64,000 nucleotides of DNA from a virus. This document shows, piece after piece, positions 7,442 through 14,937 of the stretch. A program made the position numbers and the translations under genes. The notes below the pieces were generated by a model. The model did not search any database and was not told the origin of the DNA. It saw only the letters and a program-made list of their open reading frames with translations. How positions within the stretch are numbered: the stretch's first letter is position 1; every line of letters starts with the position of its first letter. The stretch spans positions 37,318 to 101,317 of the IMG/VR virus record IMGVR_UViG_3300018063_000012. The stretch is one strand, 5' to 3'.

Positions 7442-8998
7442 ATGGGTATGAGAAAGGCAGGGATAGGCGACGTGAAAACGATGCAAGGTGCCGCACAGTC
7501 GCTTCTCACAGGTATCAAGCAGAAGATGGGCATCTTAACTACGTGCAAGCATAATTCAGTTAATTGGGTAATCACAACGGAAAGAGTCATCTGCGTGGAC
7601 TGTGAACGGTCGATGCAGAGGGCATATAAGATGTGCCTAAATGTTGCTAAGCTTCTTTGGGTCCTTTTATTTTTGGTGAGTGGATGCACCAAACGGATTA
7701 CTAACGTGATGTGTAATCCACAGGAAGTGTTCACGGTTGTAGCCTCACTGCCATCCGATTCATTGACGGATGCGGCACCGGGACTTCAGACCGCAATCAA
7801 TTCCTTGCCAGCGACTGGTGGTGAAGTTCGGATTGAAGATGGGGTGCATTTAATTGCCAGCAACTGGTCAGTGAATAAATCCAATGTATCACTACGTGGA
7901 ACCAGTATGTTTACTTGCGTACTGAAAGTAGCGGATAGCTCTAATCTGAATGCTGTCAATATTGCGAATCACAACCGGAACATTGAGCTCAGTGAGTTTC
8001 AAATAAATGGTAATAAAAATACACAATCAAGTATCTGGTGTGTAGGTGTGAATGCAAACGGTAACGATATTTATGGTGTCAAGACCAAATATTTGTGGAT
8101 TAGGAATACTAAAAACGCAGGTATTATCTTCGCTAATGGTGCATCAGATGGGGAAGTGTATCGGTGTAGGATTGATTCAACTGGACCGACTGGGAATACA
8201 AGCGTAAATACAGGTTTTGGTGTTCACATTATATCCGGATGTAAGAATATCTGGGTGCAGGAAAATACATTTACTGGCACATCAGCTACGGCCTGCGTGA
8301 GGGTGAATAATGGGTGCAGAGTAATTCGCATTCTGGATAATGGATTTTATAATAATGACCATTCAGGATACGCAGACCGTCGGGCAGTATTTGTGGATGG
8401 CCCCTTAACACGTTGCTGGGATGTGATTGTGTCAGGTTCCAAGATTAAAGGGATGGACGAGAATGGTCTCTTCTTGAATGATATCGATGGGCTGACTGCA
8501 GATGATAACGATATAGATAGTACCGGGTATAACGGTATAGAAGTGAATGGTTCTACAGATATAAAGTTGCGCCGCAATGATATGAACAGGTGTCGTGGGG
8601 AAGGAATGTCCTTGAACCAGAATAAGGGCGCACTGTTAGAACAGAATACGAACATCAACTGCGGCAAGCGCGGGATCCACGTGTACGCGGCAGGGAATGA
8701 TTCAACAACGGATATCGTACTGAACGATAATCATTGTTATAGTAATAGCGACAGCATACTGAACACATGGCACGGGATTGAGATTGGTGTGTCATATCCG
8801 GCCATAGCGCGTCGAATAACGGCAACTAATAATGATTGCGTAGACCAGGGGATTGTGAAGTCCCAGAAGTATGGGATGCAGATTACGAACGACGTTGATT
8901 ACTATATACTGAAGGATAATATCCTGAATCCGAATGCGACGGGTGGGTTGAATGACGGTGGTTACGGAACGCATAAAACGGTTGAGGGGAATCAGTAA
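7442..8998 (+). CDS. right-handed beta-helix protein with internal lipoprotein signal
   Basis: 518 residues. From about 110 onward, stacked N-rich turns (GNDIYGV, NNGCRVIRILDN, IDSTGYNGIEVNGSTDI, LNDNHCYSNSDSI) give the pectate-lyase-like right-handed beta helix used in tailspikes and glycan-degrading enzymes. Residues 1-63 hold a short CKH...CVDC cysteine cluster. Starting at Met64 (7631) is a textbook lipoprotein signal: hydrophobic KLLWVLLFLVSGC with lipobox VSGC. An AGAGGG sits eight bases upstream of 7631, so the mature product probably starts there and the longer form may be an in-frame fusion with a small upstream gene. An enzyme or shield displayed on the host envelope fits better than a virion tailspike, because it is far from the tail genes. 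Confidence 0.7.
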   Translation: MGMRKAGIGDVKTMQGAAQSLLTGIKQKMGILTTCKHNSVNWVITTERVICVDCERSMQRAYKMCLNVAKLLWVLLFLVSGCTKRITNVMCNPQEVFTVVASLPSDSLTDAAPGLQTAINSLPATGGEVRIEDGVHLIASNWSVNKSNVSLRGTSMFTCVLKVADSSNLNAVNIANHNRNIELSEFQINGNKNTQSSIWCVGVNANGNDIYGVKTKYLWIRNTKNAGIIFANGASDGEVYRCRIDSTGPTGNTSVNTGFGVHIISGCKNIWVQENTFTGTSATACVRVNNGCRVIRILDNGFYNNDHSGYADRRAVFVDGPLTRCWDVIVSGSKIKGMDENGLFLNDIDGLTADDNDIDSTGYNGIEVNGSTDIKLRRNDMNRCRGEGMSLNQNKGALLEQNTNINCGKRGIHVYAAGNDSTTDIVLNDNHCYSNSDSILNTWHGIEIGVSYPAIARRITATNNDCVDQGIVKSQKYGMQITNDVDYYILKDNILNPNATGGLNDGGYGTHKTVEGNQ

Positions 8999-9174
8999 TG
9001 ACTCAGGCACAGGCACTGCAGAAGTTAGAAGATATGTCGGACGAGGACTTTATGTCATTCCTAAATAATCTTCCTATGAGGGTTCAGTTGTGTGTTAAAG
9101 GTGGATTGGTGGACTGGAGAGAGGTCTTACCAGGATGGTATATCAAACAAAGAAAGGAAGGTAAAGTAAAATGA
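8998..9174 (+). CDS. hypothetical protein, 58 aa
   Basis: ATG overlaps the previous TAA (TAATG) and its TGA overlaps the next ATG. It contains an acidic helix (LEDMSDEDFMSFLNNL) and a LVDWREVLPGWYIKQRK tail. No family recognised. A GG-N10-GC string occurs inside its first codons but is judged accidental. Confidence 0.6.
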   Translation: MTQAQALQKLEDMSDEDFMSFLNNLPMRVQLCVKGGLVDWREVLPGWYIKQRKEGKVK

Positions 9175-9560
9175 AACTGATTTATGAATGCGGAGATAAG
9201 GTTAAGATTGAAAAGAATCATTCGCACTGGGCCGGTCGAGAGGGGTATATTACCCAGATTTTACAGAGAGCCGGAAATGAAACCGAATATTCTGTAAAAT
9301 TGGATGATGTTATTCTAAAGTTGACATTCTACAAATGGGACTTTGAAAATGATAGTCCGAACAGAGGGGGATATCAGGCGAAGTTTTACCACATTGATGT
9401 GTACCGGTGTATTCGGACTGAACTGAAATCCTCTAAATATCTTCTGGACTCCATCTTCTTGAATAAGAAGCTGGAAGCCACCAGTGAGCGCGCAGAAAAC
9501 TCGATTGAATTCCGGGTGAATAACAGTATCTACGGAATTGAATTCGAAGAAGTGAAGTAG
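9171..9560 (+). CDS. hypothetical protein with KOW/SH3-like N-terminus
   Basis: 129 residues. GDKVKIEKNHSHWAGREGYI near residues 8-27 resembles a KOW or SH3-like barrel as found in ribosomal and NusG proteins. The remainder, with RCIRTELKSSKYLLDSIFL, is helical and unknown. Good ribosome site AAAGGAAGG. An RNA or translation link is only suggested by the barrel. Confidence 0.5.
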   Translation: MKLIYECGDKVKIEKNHSHWAGREGYITQILQRAGNETEYSVKLDDVILKLTFYKWDFENDSPNRGGYQAKFYHIDVYRCIRTELKSSKYLLDSIFLNKKLEATSERAENSIEFRVNNSIYGIEFEEVK

Positions 9561-9561
9561 T

Positions 9562-10116
9562 ATGTCAGAACAGAAAAACATAAATATGTTGGCGAATGCA
9601 CTCGGTAAAATACGAGAGGCCTGTGCCGAGCTTGAGAAATTAGCTAAGACGGACTTTCAATTGATTGATGTATCACTGACTGAGACATATGAAGTGACTA
9701 ATGCACTATCATATTGTGTTGCAGTTTTACGTAGGGATAGGGTAACGATTACACCCGGCACACTCGGTAACACATTTATTAGACCAGAAAAGAAAGCACC
9801 AGAAGATAAGACAAAGGTTTACGGTGGTCCGGCTTGGGTGAAGGGTCAACACTATCGCGCCATAGTTCGGGTGAGATTCGATAAACAGGCAGTAGACGCA
9901 CTTAAACCATATCAAGTACGAGCATACTACTTTAAGAAGTATTATGCAAAGACCGGTAATGAAAAGGAACTGGAAATTGCTAAAGAGATTGGACAAGTGT
10001 ACGTGTCAAAGTATACCCATAGCGGAGAAGGGGATTATATAAAAGTGCAAGTAGTTGATACAGACCCGGCTTGGCAGAGCGGACAAGAACCATATACGGA
10101 AGGTGATTCGAAATGA
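9562..10116 (+). CDS. hypothetical protein, 184 aa
   Basis: N-terminal helix (NMLANALGKIREACAELEKLA), then a mixed region with YGGPAWVKGQHYRAIVRVRF and a C-terminal beta part IGQVYVSKYTHSGEG. No family recognised. It starts one base after the previous stop and overlaps the next ATG by four bases. Confidence 0.6.
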   Translation: MSEQKNINMLANALGKIREACAELEKLAKTDFQLIDVSLTETYEVTNALSYCVAVLRRDRVTITPGTLGNTFIRPEKKAPEDKTKVYGGPAWVKGQHYRAIVRVRFDKQAVDALKPYQVRAYYFKKYYAKTGNEKELEIAKEIGQVYVSKYTHSGEGDYIKVQVVDTDPAWQSGQEPYTEGDSK

Positions 10117-10286
10117 ACGGTAGATGTGGCTGGTGTTATGCAGATGAAGAAGATGTGCGGATGGTGCAGTTGACTCATAGCACACGGTCAGGCATCTGGC
10201 AGGAACATAAACCGGTAGGCAAGGACTGTCGTGTGCATCTACGTGGATTTTTTCGCTATGTGAGAAAGGTAAAAGTGACCAAATGA
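10113..10286 (+). CDS. small zinc-finger-like protein, 57 aa
   Basis: CGWC near residues 5-8 and DCRVH near 39-43 give a C-x2-C...C-x3-H set that could hold zinc. The C-terminus is basic (RYVRKVKVTK). Overlaps both neighbours by ATGA. No specific family recognised. Confidence 0.55.
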   Translation: MNGRCGWCYADEEDVRMVQLTHSTRSGIWQEHKPVGKDCRVHLRGFFRYVRKVKVTK

Positions 10287-10477
10287 AAAAGGTAAGAGAA
10301 TGTCCGGGATGTCATCAGCCATCGCGGCGTATGATGACTCATTCACCAAGAGGCGAAAAATTGCAGTGCAAGATATGCTCTAAATGCTGGTGCAAGGTTT
10401 ATAATGTACCAGCACACTATAAGATAGCAGGTCAATCTAAAGCGATGCTGAAACTAGAAGGCATCTCGAAAGGATAA
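10283..10477 (+). CDS. small zinc-ribbon protein, 64 aa
   Basis: CPGC at residues 7-10 and CKICSKCWC at 29-37 form a likely zinc ribbon. Basic overall. Second consecutive cysteine-rich microprotein; probably nucleic-acid or protein binding. No named family. Confidence 0.6.
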   Translation: MKKVRECPGCHQPSRRMMTHSPRGEKLQCKICSKCWCKVYNVPAHYKIAGQSKAMLKLEGISKG

Positions 10478-10480
10478 GAT

Positions 10481-10762
10481 ATGCGTAGGTGGTGGATGAT
10501 ACAGGTACTTGACCATATTGGATTTAAGAAGTACGTAACCAATCTGGTGAAGCGAACTAACTGTTATGAAGTTGGATTCAGTGGCCACGGGAAATCCGGA
10601 CTGGATGACATACTAATTAAAGAACATCAACTGAAACCACTGAATAAATTCGAGAAGTGGCTGATGGCGAGATATATTATTGAGATTAAAAAGTTCCACG
10701 CTAAAGTATGGCAGGAAGTATGCTTAGAAGTACTTGGCGAGGATCCGGAGGATTGGTATTAA
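10481..10762 (+). CDS. hypothetical protein, 93 aa
   Basis: Helical protein with a C-terminal VWQEVCLEVLGEDPEDW. The AGGATAAGAT before the ATG is a usable ribosome site, and its 3' end (GATCCGGAGGATTGG) supplies the Shine-Dalgarno of the next gene. No family recognised. Confidence 0.55.
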   Translation: MRRWWMIQVLDHIGFKKYVTNLVKRTNCYEVGFSGHGKSGLDDILIKEHQLKPLNKFEKWLMARYIIEIKKFHAKVWQEVCLEVLGEDPEDWY

Positions 10763-10763
10763 A

Positions 10764-10958
10764 ATGGAAGTCGGACGTGTCGAGATACGAATTGAACCAA
10801 ATGTCAGCAAGACTAAACTGAAGTTTATACTGACCATCTACGAAGGCAAGATAGACGTTTCATATGAATCCGGAGTTCACCATAAGCGAATACTGCTAAC
10901 TGGACAGCATATCATCTACGAGGGTGCAGAGAGCCAACAATGGGTAGAGTACTGGTAG
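10764..10958 (+). CDS. hypothetical protein, 64 aa
   Basis: Start at ATG 10764, one base after the previous stop, using the GGAGG inside the preceding gene. Nearly all beta by eye (GRVEIRIEPN, LKFILTIYEGKIDVSYES). No family recognised. Confidence 0.55.
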   Translation: MEVGRVEIRIEPNVSKTKLKFILTIYEGKIDVSYESGVHHKRILLTGQHIIYEGAESQQWVEYW

Positions 10959-10988
10959 AGATTGCTAAATTAATTAGGGAGAGTTAAG

Positions 10989-11357
10989 ATGGAGACTAAT
11001 CAGGGTATGGCGATAGCGGTTGATATGGCAAAGAAGAAAGGATTGATGCGGGTCCGTAGAGAGACATTGATTGGATTTAAGAGATGGTTAAAGAGTAAAA
11101 TGACTACTGTTATAGCCGATACGCAATCAACAGAATTGAAGTTTGACTATGAAGATGTGTTACTGATTGTAGACTTCGCACTGGAACAATCGAAAGATAT
11201 CAAGCAATATAGAAAGGCACTAGAAGAGAATCTTTACTTGTTTAAAAATAGTTGCGGATTCTTTGGACGAGGTGCCAGCAGAGAAAGGGCGGAGAGAATT
11301 TGCAAAGTTTTATATGGTCACGAGGATGTTGGGATGATAAAATGGGGGAAGAATTAG
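10989..11357 (+). CDS. hypothetical protein, 122 aa
   Basis: Mostly helical and basic at the N-terminus (AKKKGLMRVRRETLIGFKRWLKSK). Preceded by TAGGGAGAG ribosome site after a 30-base gap. No family recognised. Confidence 0.55.
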   Translation: METNQGMAIAVDMAKKKGLMRVRRETLIGFKRWLKSKMTTVIADTQSTELKFDYEDVLLIVDFALEQSKDIKQYRKALEENLYLFKNSCGFFGRGASRERAERICKVLYGHEDVGMIKWGKN

Positions 11358-11394
11358 AGTTAGTAGATTCCACTATTCGGTAATCACTAAACGG

Positions 11395-11760
11395 GTGACT
11401 GTAGACCTAAAGAGAGACGATAGGAAGATGATAAAGATACTAAAAGTTGAGGATGGCACCGAAATGAAAGAAACTGAAGTGAAGGGTGTCCTGACTAACT
11501 ATCAGATACTTTTGGTGCAGAAACAACTCCAGAAAATAGTTGACTGCGAAGGCGGCGAGTTTGAGAAAGGGTGGGATACTGTAACTCTGGTACTGAAAAT
11601 GGTCGGCGGGATCCCGTTTGATTGCTGGTGTCCAGACTGTATGAAAAAGTTGGCAAATGTCAATGACTTAATTCAGAGACTTATGGCGCTTAATGTTAAG
11701 TCGAGAGAAAAACTACTTGCGAAATTCTCCCTGAAAGTTTTGGTTCCAACTAATGGATAA
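11395..11760 (+). CDS. hypothetical protein, 121 aa
   Basis: Start uncertain: GTG at 11395 gives 121 residues, ATG at 11428 gives 110. A CWCPDC motif near residue 78 may bind zinc; the rest is helical. Last gene before a 79-base spacer and the MAW-family array. No family recognised. Confidence 0.5.
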   Translation: MTVDLKRDDRKMIKILKVEDGTEMKETEVKGVLTNYQILLVQKQLQKIVDCEGGEFEKGWDTVTLVLKMVGGIPFDCWCPDCMKKLANVNDLIQRLMALNVKSREKLLAKFSLKVLVPTNG

Positions 11761-11839
11761 GACTTCTTCTTATAAGTCTATGTGCCATAAAGATTATTCT
11801 GTATCATTATTCTGTATGATAGAACGGGAGGGTGACTAA
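11761..11839 (+). promoter_or_regulatory. spacer before the MAW array with hairpin and direct repeat
   Basis: Holds a small hairpin (GACTT / AAGTC, 11761-11778), a tandem ATTATTCTGTAT repeat, and a TATGAT that could be a -10 element just before the GGGAGGGTG ribosome site of the first array gene. No clear -35. Confidence 0.35.
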
Positions 11840-12079
11840 ATGGCTTGGAGTGAAGCGGCAAGAGCCGCATCGGCGGCAGTTAGACGACAACGTGGTAAGA
11901 AGATTACACCCATGCGACGGAAAGAGCCAGCATATGCTCGAGTAAGCAGGGTGCTGAGAAAGTTGCATCGGGAAAAAACGAAAGCGGACATCCCTTATCC
12001 CAATGCAAAAGAAACAAGTCGATTTAGAACTTTGCAAAAAAGGATTCGTAAAGTTAAGAGTTATACAGTCAAAAGGTAA
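11840..12079 (+). CDS. MAW-family small basic protein 1
   Basis: 79 residues, over a third Arg or Lys. Residues 1-20 match the family signature MAW(S/T)(D/E)xARxASA..RRQRGKK. The core is a basic helical segment, and unlike most members it ends in KSYTVKR, not RGGR. First unit of a tandem array and preceded by the only free-standing ribosome site of the group (GGGAGGGTGACTAA). Function unknown. The position between small genes and the lysis/head genes suggests a late, possibly virion-internal, DNA-binding protein. Confidence 0.7.
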   Translation: MAWSEAARAASAAVRRQRGKKITPMRRKEPAYARVSRVLRKLHREKTKADIPYPNAKETSRFRTLQKRIRKVKSYTVKR

Positions 12080-12081
12080 AG

Positions 12082-12132
12082 ATGGCTTGGTCAGATGCGG
12101 CACGAGCCGCCAGCGCTCAAGTTAGACGTCAG
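12082..12132 (+). repeat. 51-bp identical 5' end shared by two MAW-family genes
   Basis: The first 51 bases of members 2 (12082-12132) and 8 (13923-13973) are identical although the downstream cores are unrelated. Such identity could mediate homologous exchange or deletion between units, and suggests recent copying of the 5' end. Confidence 0.85.
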
Positions 12133-12315
12133 CGGGGTAAGAAGATTATACCAAAAAGACAAATAAAGAGATCGCTAACTAAAAGGTATACTCCAGTTCA
12201 ATTGGAACGCATTAAAGCTGGTCGCCCCCATAAGGGTCGTGAAGGTGGGCTAACAAGACGAGAACATAAAAAAGGTATTAATAGATATGTTCAAATTATG
12301 CGAGGACAAAGATAA
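12082..12315 (+). CDS. MAW-family small basic protein 2
   Basis: 77 residues. The first 51 bases are identical to those of member 8 at 13923, after which the two sequences differ completely. Core holds KRYTPVQLERIKAGRPHKG, resembling a fragment of a basic helical domain. It ends MRGQR, and those codons plus TAATG overlap the next start. Function unknown. Confidence 0.7.
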   Translation: MAWSDAARAASAQVRRQRGKKIIPKRQIKRSLTKRYTPVQLERIKAGRPHKGREGGLTRREHKKGINRYVQIMRGQR

Positions 12316-12605
12316 TGGCCTGGAGTGATGAAGCGAGAGCGGCGGCGTTAGCTAAAAGAAAGGCGAGTCCTAAAAATCGTCAGAGTAATAGGAAACGGGT
12401 GCTAAGTCCATATGGGAATATGAAACGTAAACAGACAGCAGGAATTCTATTCAAACGCAAACAAGCGTATCAAGTAGTGCAAGGGTTAAAGAAACAATTC
12501 ACTAAAGCTTTAAAGACGGGTAATGAAGCCCGCGTAAGGACATTACGTAAAAGATATCAACGAGTGAAAGATACTGGATTTTATATTAGTCGGGGAGGCA
12601 GATAA
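12315..12605 (+). CDS. MAW-family small basic protein 3
   Basis: 96 residues. Signature MAWSDEARAAALAKRKA; ends in RVKDTGFYISRGGR. Its codons for RGGR (CGGGGAGGCAGA) are the ribosome site for the next gene. The stub at 13595 shares this C-terminus, so a second copy of this type once existed. TAATG overlap with the gene upstream. Confidence 0.7.
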   Translation: MAWSDEARAAALAKRKASPKNRQSNRKRVLSPYGNMKRKQTAGILFKRKQAYQVVQGLKKQFTKALKTGNEARVRTLRKRYQRVKDTGFYISRGGR

Positions 12606-12947
12606 ATGGCTTGGTCAGATGCCGCAAGAGAGGCTTCAGCAAGAGCACGTAAAGGGGGATTTGGTAGATTACGTGCGGCAGTAGATAAAAGACGTAAACA
12701 ACAATTAGAAGGGAGTAGTGTACTATCCTTAAAAAATATTAATCAACTTAAACGGATTCGTAATCGTCAAGCTCGTCGAATTGAATCTAAAGTTAAAAGT
12801 TTACGAGCTAAAGCTACTGGCACATATGCCGGACACCCATCAGATAGACGAGCGCATAGAGCAAACTTAAGACTTCGTAAATTACAAAGCTCTAAATCAG
12901 GAAGTATGGCTGGAGTTAATTGGCATATAAATAGAGGTGGACGGTAA
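12606..12947 (+). CDS. MAW-family small basic protein 4
   Basis: 113 residues, the longest of the array. Signature MAWSDAAREASARARKG, then a strongly basic coiled region (NQLKRIRNRQARRIESKVKS) and the tail WHINRGGR. Its stop overlaps the next ATG as TAATG, and AGAGGTGG in its last codons acts as that gene's ribosome site. Confidence 0.7.
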   Translation: MAWSDAAREASARARKGGFGRLRAAVDKRRKQQLEGSSVLSLKNINQLKRIRNRQARRIESKVKSLRAKATGTYAGHPSDRRAHRANLRLRKLQSSKSGSMAGVNWHINRGGR

Positions 12948-13270
12948 TGGCTTGGACAGACGAAGCCCGTAGAGCATCTGCTTTAGCAAGAATTAATCGC
13001 GGACCTAAACGTGCTAAATATGAACGTGTTATCCGTAAAGTTGATAGGGCGATTAAGAATGACCGTCAAACTATTAATAATATGCAAAAAGTTATTGCTG
13101 GAATGCGGAAGGTTAGACCGGCGATAAGGGAAGTTCAGAAAGCACAGAAACAGTTAGGTAAATATTCTAAACGGTTCCAAATAAATAAAAAGAGGGCATT
13201 GAGAGTGAGACTACGATATCCCGGTTTTTCAGGTTATAAAGGAATTGATATAGCTAAAGGAGGCAGATAA
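12947..13270 (+). CDS. MAW-family small basic protein 5
   Basis: 107 residues. Signature MAWTDEARRASALARINRG; basic helical core (ERVIRKVDRAIKNDRQTINN) and tail IDIAKGGR, whose codons contain AAAGGAGG, a perfect Shine-Dalgarno for the broken copy that follows. Function unknown. Confidence 0.7.
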   Translation: MAWTDEARRASALARINRGPKRAKYERVIRKVDRAIKNDRQTINNMQKVIAGMRKVRPAIREVQKAQKQLGKYSKRFQINKKRALRVRLRYPGFSGYKGIDIAKGGR

Positions 13271-13591
13271 ATGGCTTGGTCAGATGCGGCACGAGAGGCC
13301 TCAGCAAGAGCACGTAGAGGAAACAGACGGATTAACCCTACTGTAGCAGTAAGTAGAAGTAAAGGGATTTCGTAAGCTTCCGAAGGACAAAGAGAGGTAA
13401 CTATAACTGGACGCCGTTCCTGGAAGGCAAAGATATACCATCCGGGGAAGGGGTCACTGAAAAGACTTAGAAAACTTATTAGAGCAAGTAAAAAGAGTGG
13501 AAATGTCAAAAATGAGACACGGAGACCGCTGCGATACACAAAAGGAGCTACTAAATTACATACATTTTTTCTAATTAAAGGTGGTCGTTAA
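13271..13591 (+). pseudogene. MAW-family copy 6 broken by an in-frame TAA
   Basis: Starts MAWSDAAREASARARRG under a perfect AAAGGAGG site, but reads TAA after 34 codons (13373-13375). Downstream, the same frame stays open for 71 codons, is equally basic, and ends LIKGGR, the family tail. Total length of 106 codons without the stop fits the family, so this is a single nonsense change rather than two genes. A 34-residue product may still be made. Readthrough is possible but TAA is the ordinary stop throughout the window. Confidence 0.7.
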
Positions 13592-13594
13592 AAA

Positions 13595-13651
13595 GTGGTA
13601 TCAGAAAGAGTAAAAGATACCGAACATTATATTATTAGAGGTGGACGATAA
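13595..13651 (+). pseudogene. C-terminal stub of a MAW-family gene
   Basis: In frame with the broken copy before it, an 18-codon stub reads SERVKDTEHYIIRGGR and matches the end of member 3 (RVKDTGFYISRGGR). The signature half is missing, so it is the remainder of a deleted copy. It keeps AGAGGTGG just before the next ATG, which would explain why the stub survived. Confidence 0.6.
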
Positions 13652-13923
13652 TGGCTTGGGGACCTGAGGCAAGAGCGGCTAGTGCTTTGGCTAGACGAAC
13701 GAGCAGAGGATTTGCAAAATTAAATAGACAGAAACGTTTAACTCTTAAACATGCATCCAAATTGACAATGTTACATAAGAAGCTTTCTGGCATAGGTAAT
13801 GTAATAGGTAAAAATCATCCTATGTATAAGATCGCCCAAAAACGGTCAGCAAGAGTGTTTCGTAAATTACAATCACTGAAAAGTAAACGTCCAGAATATT
13901 TTGTGAGTAGAGGTGGACGGTAA
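13651..13923 (+). CDS. MAW-family small basic protein 7
   Basis: 90 residues. Signature varies to MAWGPEARAASALARR. Basic helical core and tail YFVSRGGR; the tail codons (AGAGGTGGACGG) precede the next TAATG. Function unknown. Confidence 0.7.
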   Translation: MAWGPEARAASALARRTSRGFAKLNRQKRLTLKHASKLTMLHKKLSGIGNVIGKNHPMYKIAQKRSARVFRKLQSLKSKRPEYFVSRGGR

Positions 13924-14255
13924 TGGCTTGGTCAGATGCGGCACGAGCCGCCAGCGCTCAAGTTAGACGTCAGAGAGGTAAGACTCTAACTGGATCTAAA
14001 TTAACACCGGCAGGTGCTAAACCATTACAGAAACAGTTAGCGCGACTACGCGTCACAAGACAATCCCAGCGGAGAAACGCATTAGCAGATTTTAGGCTTA
14101 AACATGTCACCAAAACTTCACCCGGAATGCGAAAAATATCATTTGCTGAACGCAGGAAATTTTTGAGAGGATATAGAGGGACTAAAGAGAAAATAAGTAA
14201 AACATTGAAACGATTGAGATTCGTTAGAAATGCATCTAAGAGAGGGGGCAGATAG
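13923..14255 (+). CDS. MAW-family small basic protein 8
   Basis: 110 residues. First 17 codons identical in DNA to member 2. Core contains PLQKQLARLRVTRQSQRRNA and a PGMRKISFAERRKFLRGY segment; tail NASKRGGR, encoded by AGAGGGGGC that serves as ribosome site of the next gene. Last unit of the main array. Confidence 0.7.
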   Translation: MAWSDAARAASAQVRRQRGKTLTGSKLTPAGAKPLQKQLARLRVTRQSQRRNALADFRLKHVTKTSPGMRKISFAERRKFLRGYRGTKEKISKTLKRLRFVRNASKRGGR

Positions 14256-14256
14256 T

Positions 14257-14559
14257 ATGAAGGGACGACCAATTAAATCATTTACCGGAGCGCAATCAAA
14301 TGTTCCATTAGCCGCCGCAGGTGAAAAGTTTTTGTTATATGGTTTTACATATGTTGGTACTGGAACCGGAAATTTAGCGGGATTAAACGATACGTTTTAT
14401 TTCGCATCATCTACAGCAGGTGATATGAGATCGGAAAATTTTGAGGAACCTATTGAATTAATTGGTCCCGTTCTTTTAACTATAACTACAGGGGGTAATT
14501 TAACTCTTGTGGGTAAAGTACTTAAGGAGATTGCGACTGGTAAGATAGGAACAAACTGA
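14257..14559 (+). CDS. hypothetical beta-rich protein, 100 aa
   Basis: Start at ATG 14257, preceded by AGAGGGGGCAGATAGT. Glycine- and threonine-rich beta pattern (YGFTYVGTGTGNLAGLND, LLTITTGGNLTLVGKVL), like small head-decoration or fiber domains. No family recognised. It sits between the MAW array and the lysis genes. Confidence 0.55.
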   Translation: MKGRPIKSFTGAQSNVPLAAAGEKFLLYGFTYVGTGTGNLAGLNDTFYFASSTAGDMRSENFEEPIELIGPVLLTITTGGNLTLVGKVLKEIATGKIGTN

Positions 14560-14568
14560 GGATTAGTA

Positions 14569-14937
14569 ATGAATGGGAAGGATATAAAATCACTGGAAGA
14601 ACTGGTAGGACATTTTATCGAGTTTAAAGAAACAGTGAAAGAAAGATTAGATAGGATTGAAAAGAAGGCAGATAAAGCGGCAAATTTAGCAGAGTCAATA
14701 GCTACGACTGTTAAATCAGATATGCAAACCCTGAAAGATAGTATTAACTCTACAGAGACTGAATTAAAAAATCAAGGAAAGACATTTACCATATTAGCAC
14801 AGATTCCTAAAGTCGCACGTATTATCATATCAATCTTCGTTGCATTCGGCGGATTGGCTGTGGTAGCATTCCTCATTAATAATTGGAGTAAAATAATCTT
14901 CTGGTTTAAAGGTAAGCTTGGAGCTGGGGGTCTATAA
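14569..14937 (+). CDS. membrane-anchored coiled-coil protein (possible holin/antiholin)
   Basis: 122 residues: amphipathic helix region 8-75 (ERLDRIEKKADKAANLAES), then one strong membrane segment near 84-104 and a short basic/hydrophobic tail (WFKGKLGAGGL). The layout resembles single-pass phage lysis-regulating proteins. It directly precedes a two-segment membrane protein and the endolysin. Confidence 0.55.
   Translation: MNGKDIKSLEELVGHFIEFKETVKERLDRIEKKADKAANLAESIATTVKSDMQTLKDSINSTETELKNQGKTFTILAQIPKVARIIISIFVAFGGLAVVAFLINNWSKIIFWFKGKLGAGGL

Noticed and set aside
9005-9020. GG-N10-GC string AGGCACAGGCACTGCA
   Set aside because: Lies within the first codons of a translated gene (repeated Gln-Ala codons), lacks the leading T and has no spacer around it; probably chance.
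13373-13375. TAA in the MAW copy as a recoded sense codon
   Set aside because: TAA ends most genes in the window without being read through, and no suppressor tRNA was seen; nonsense mutation is simpler.
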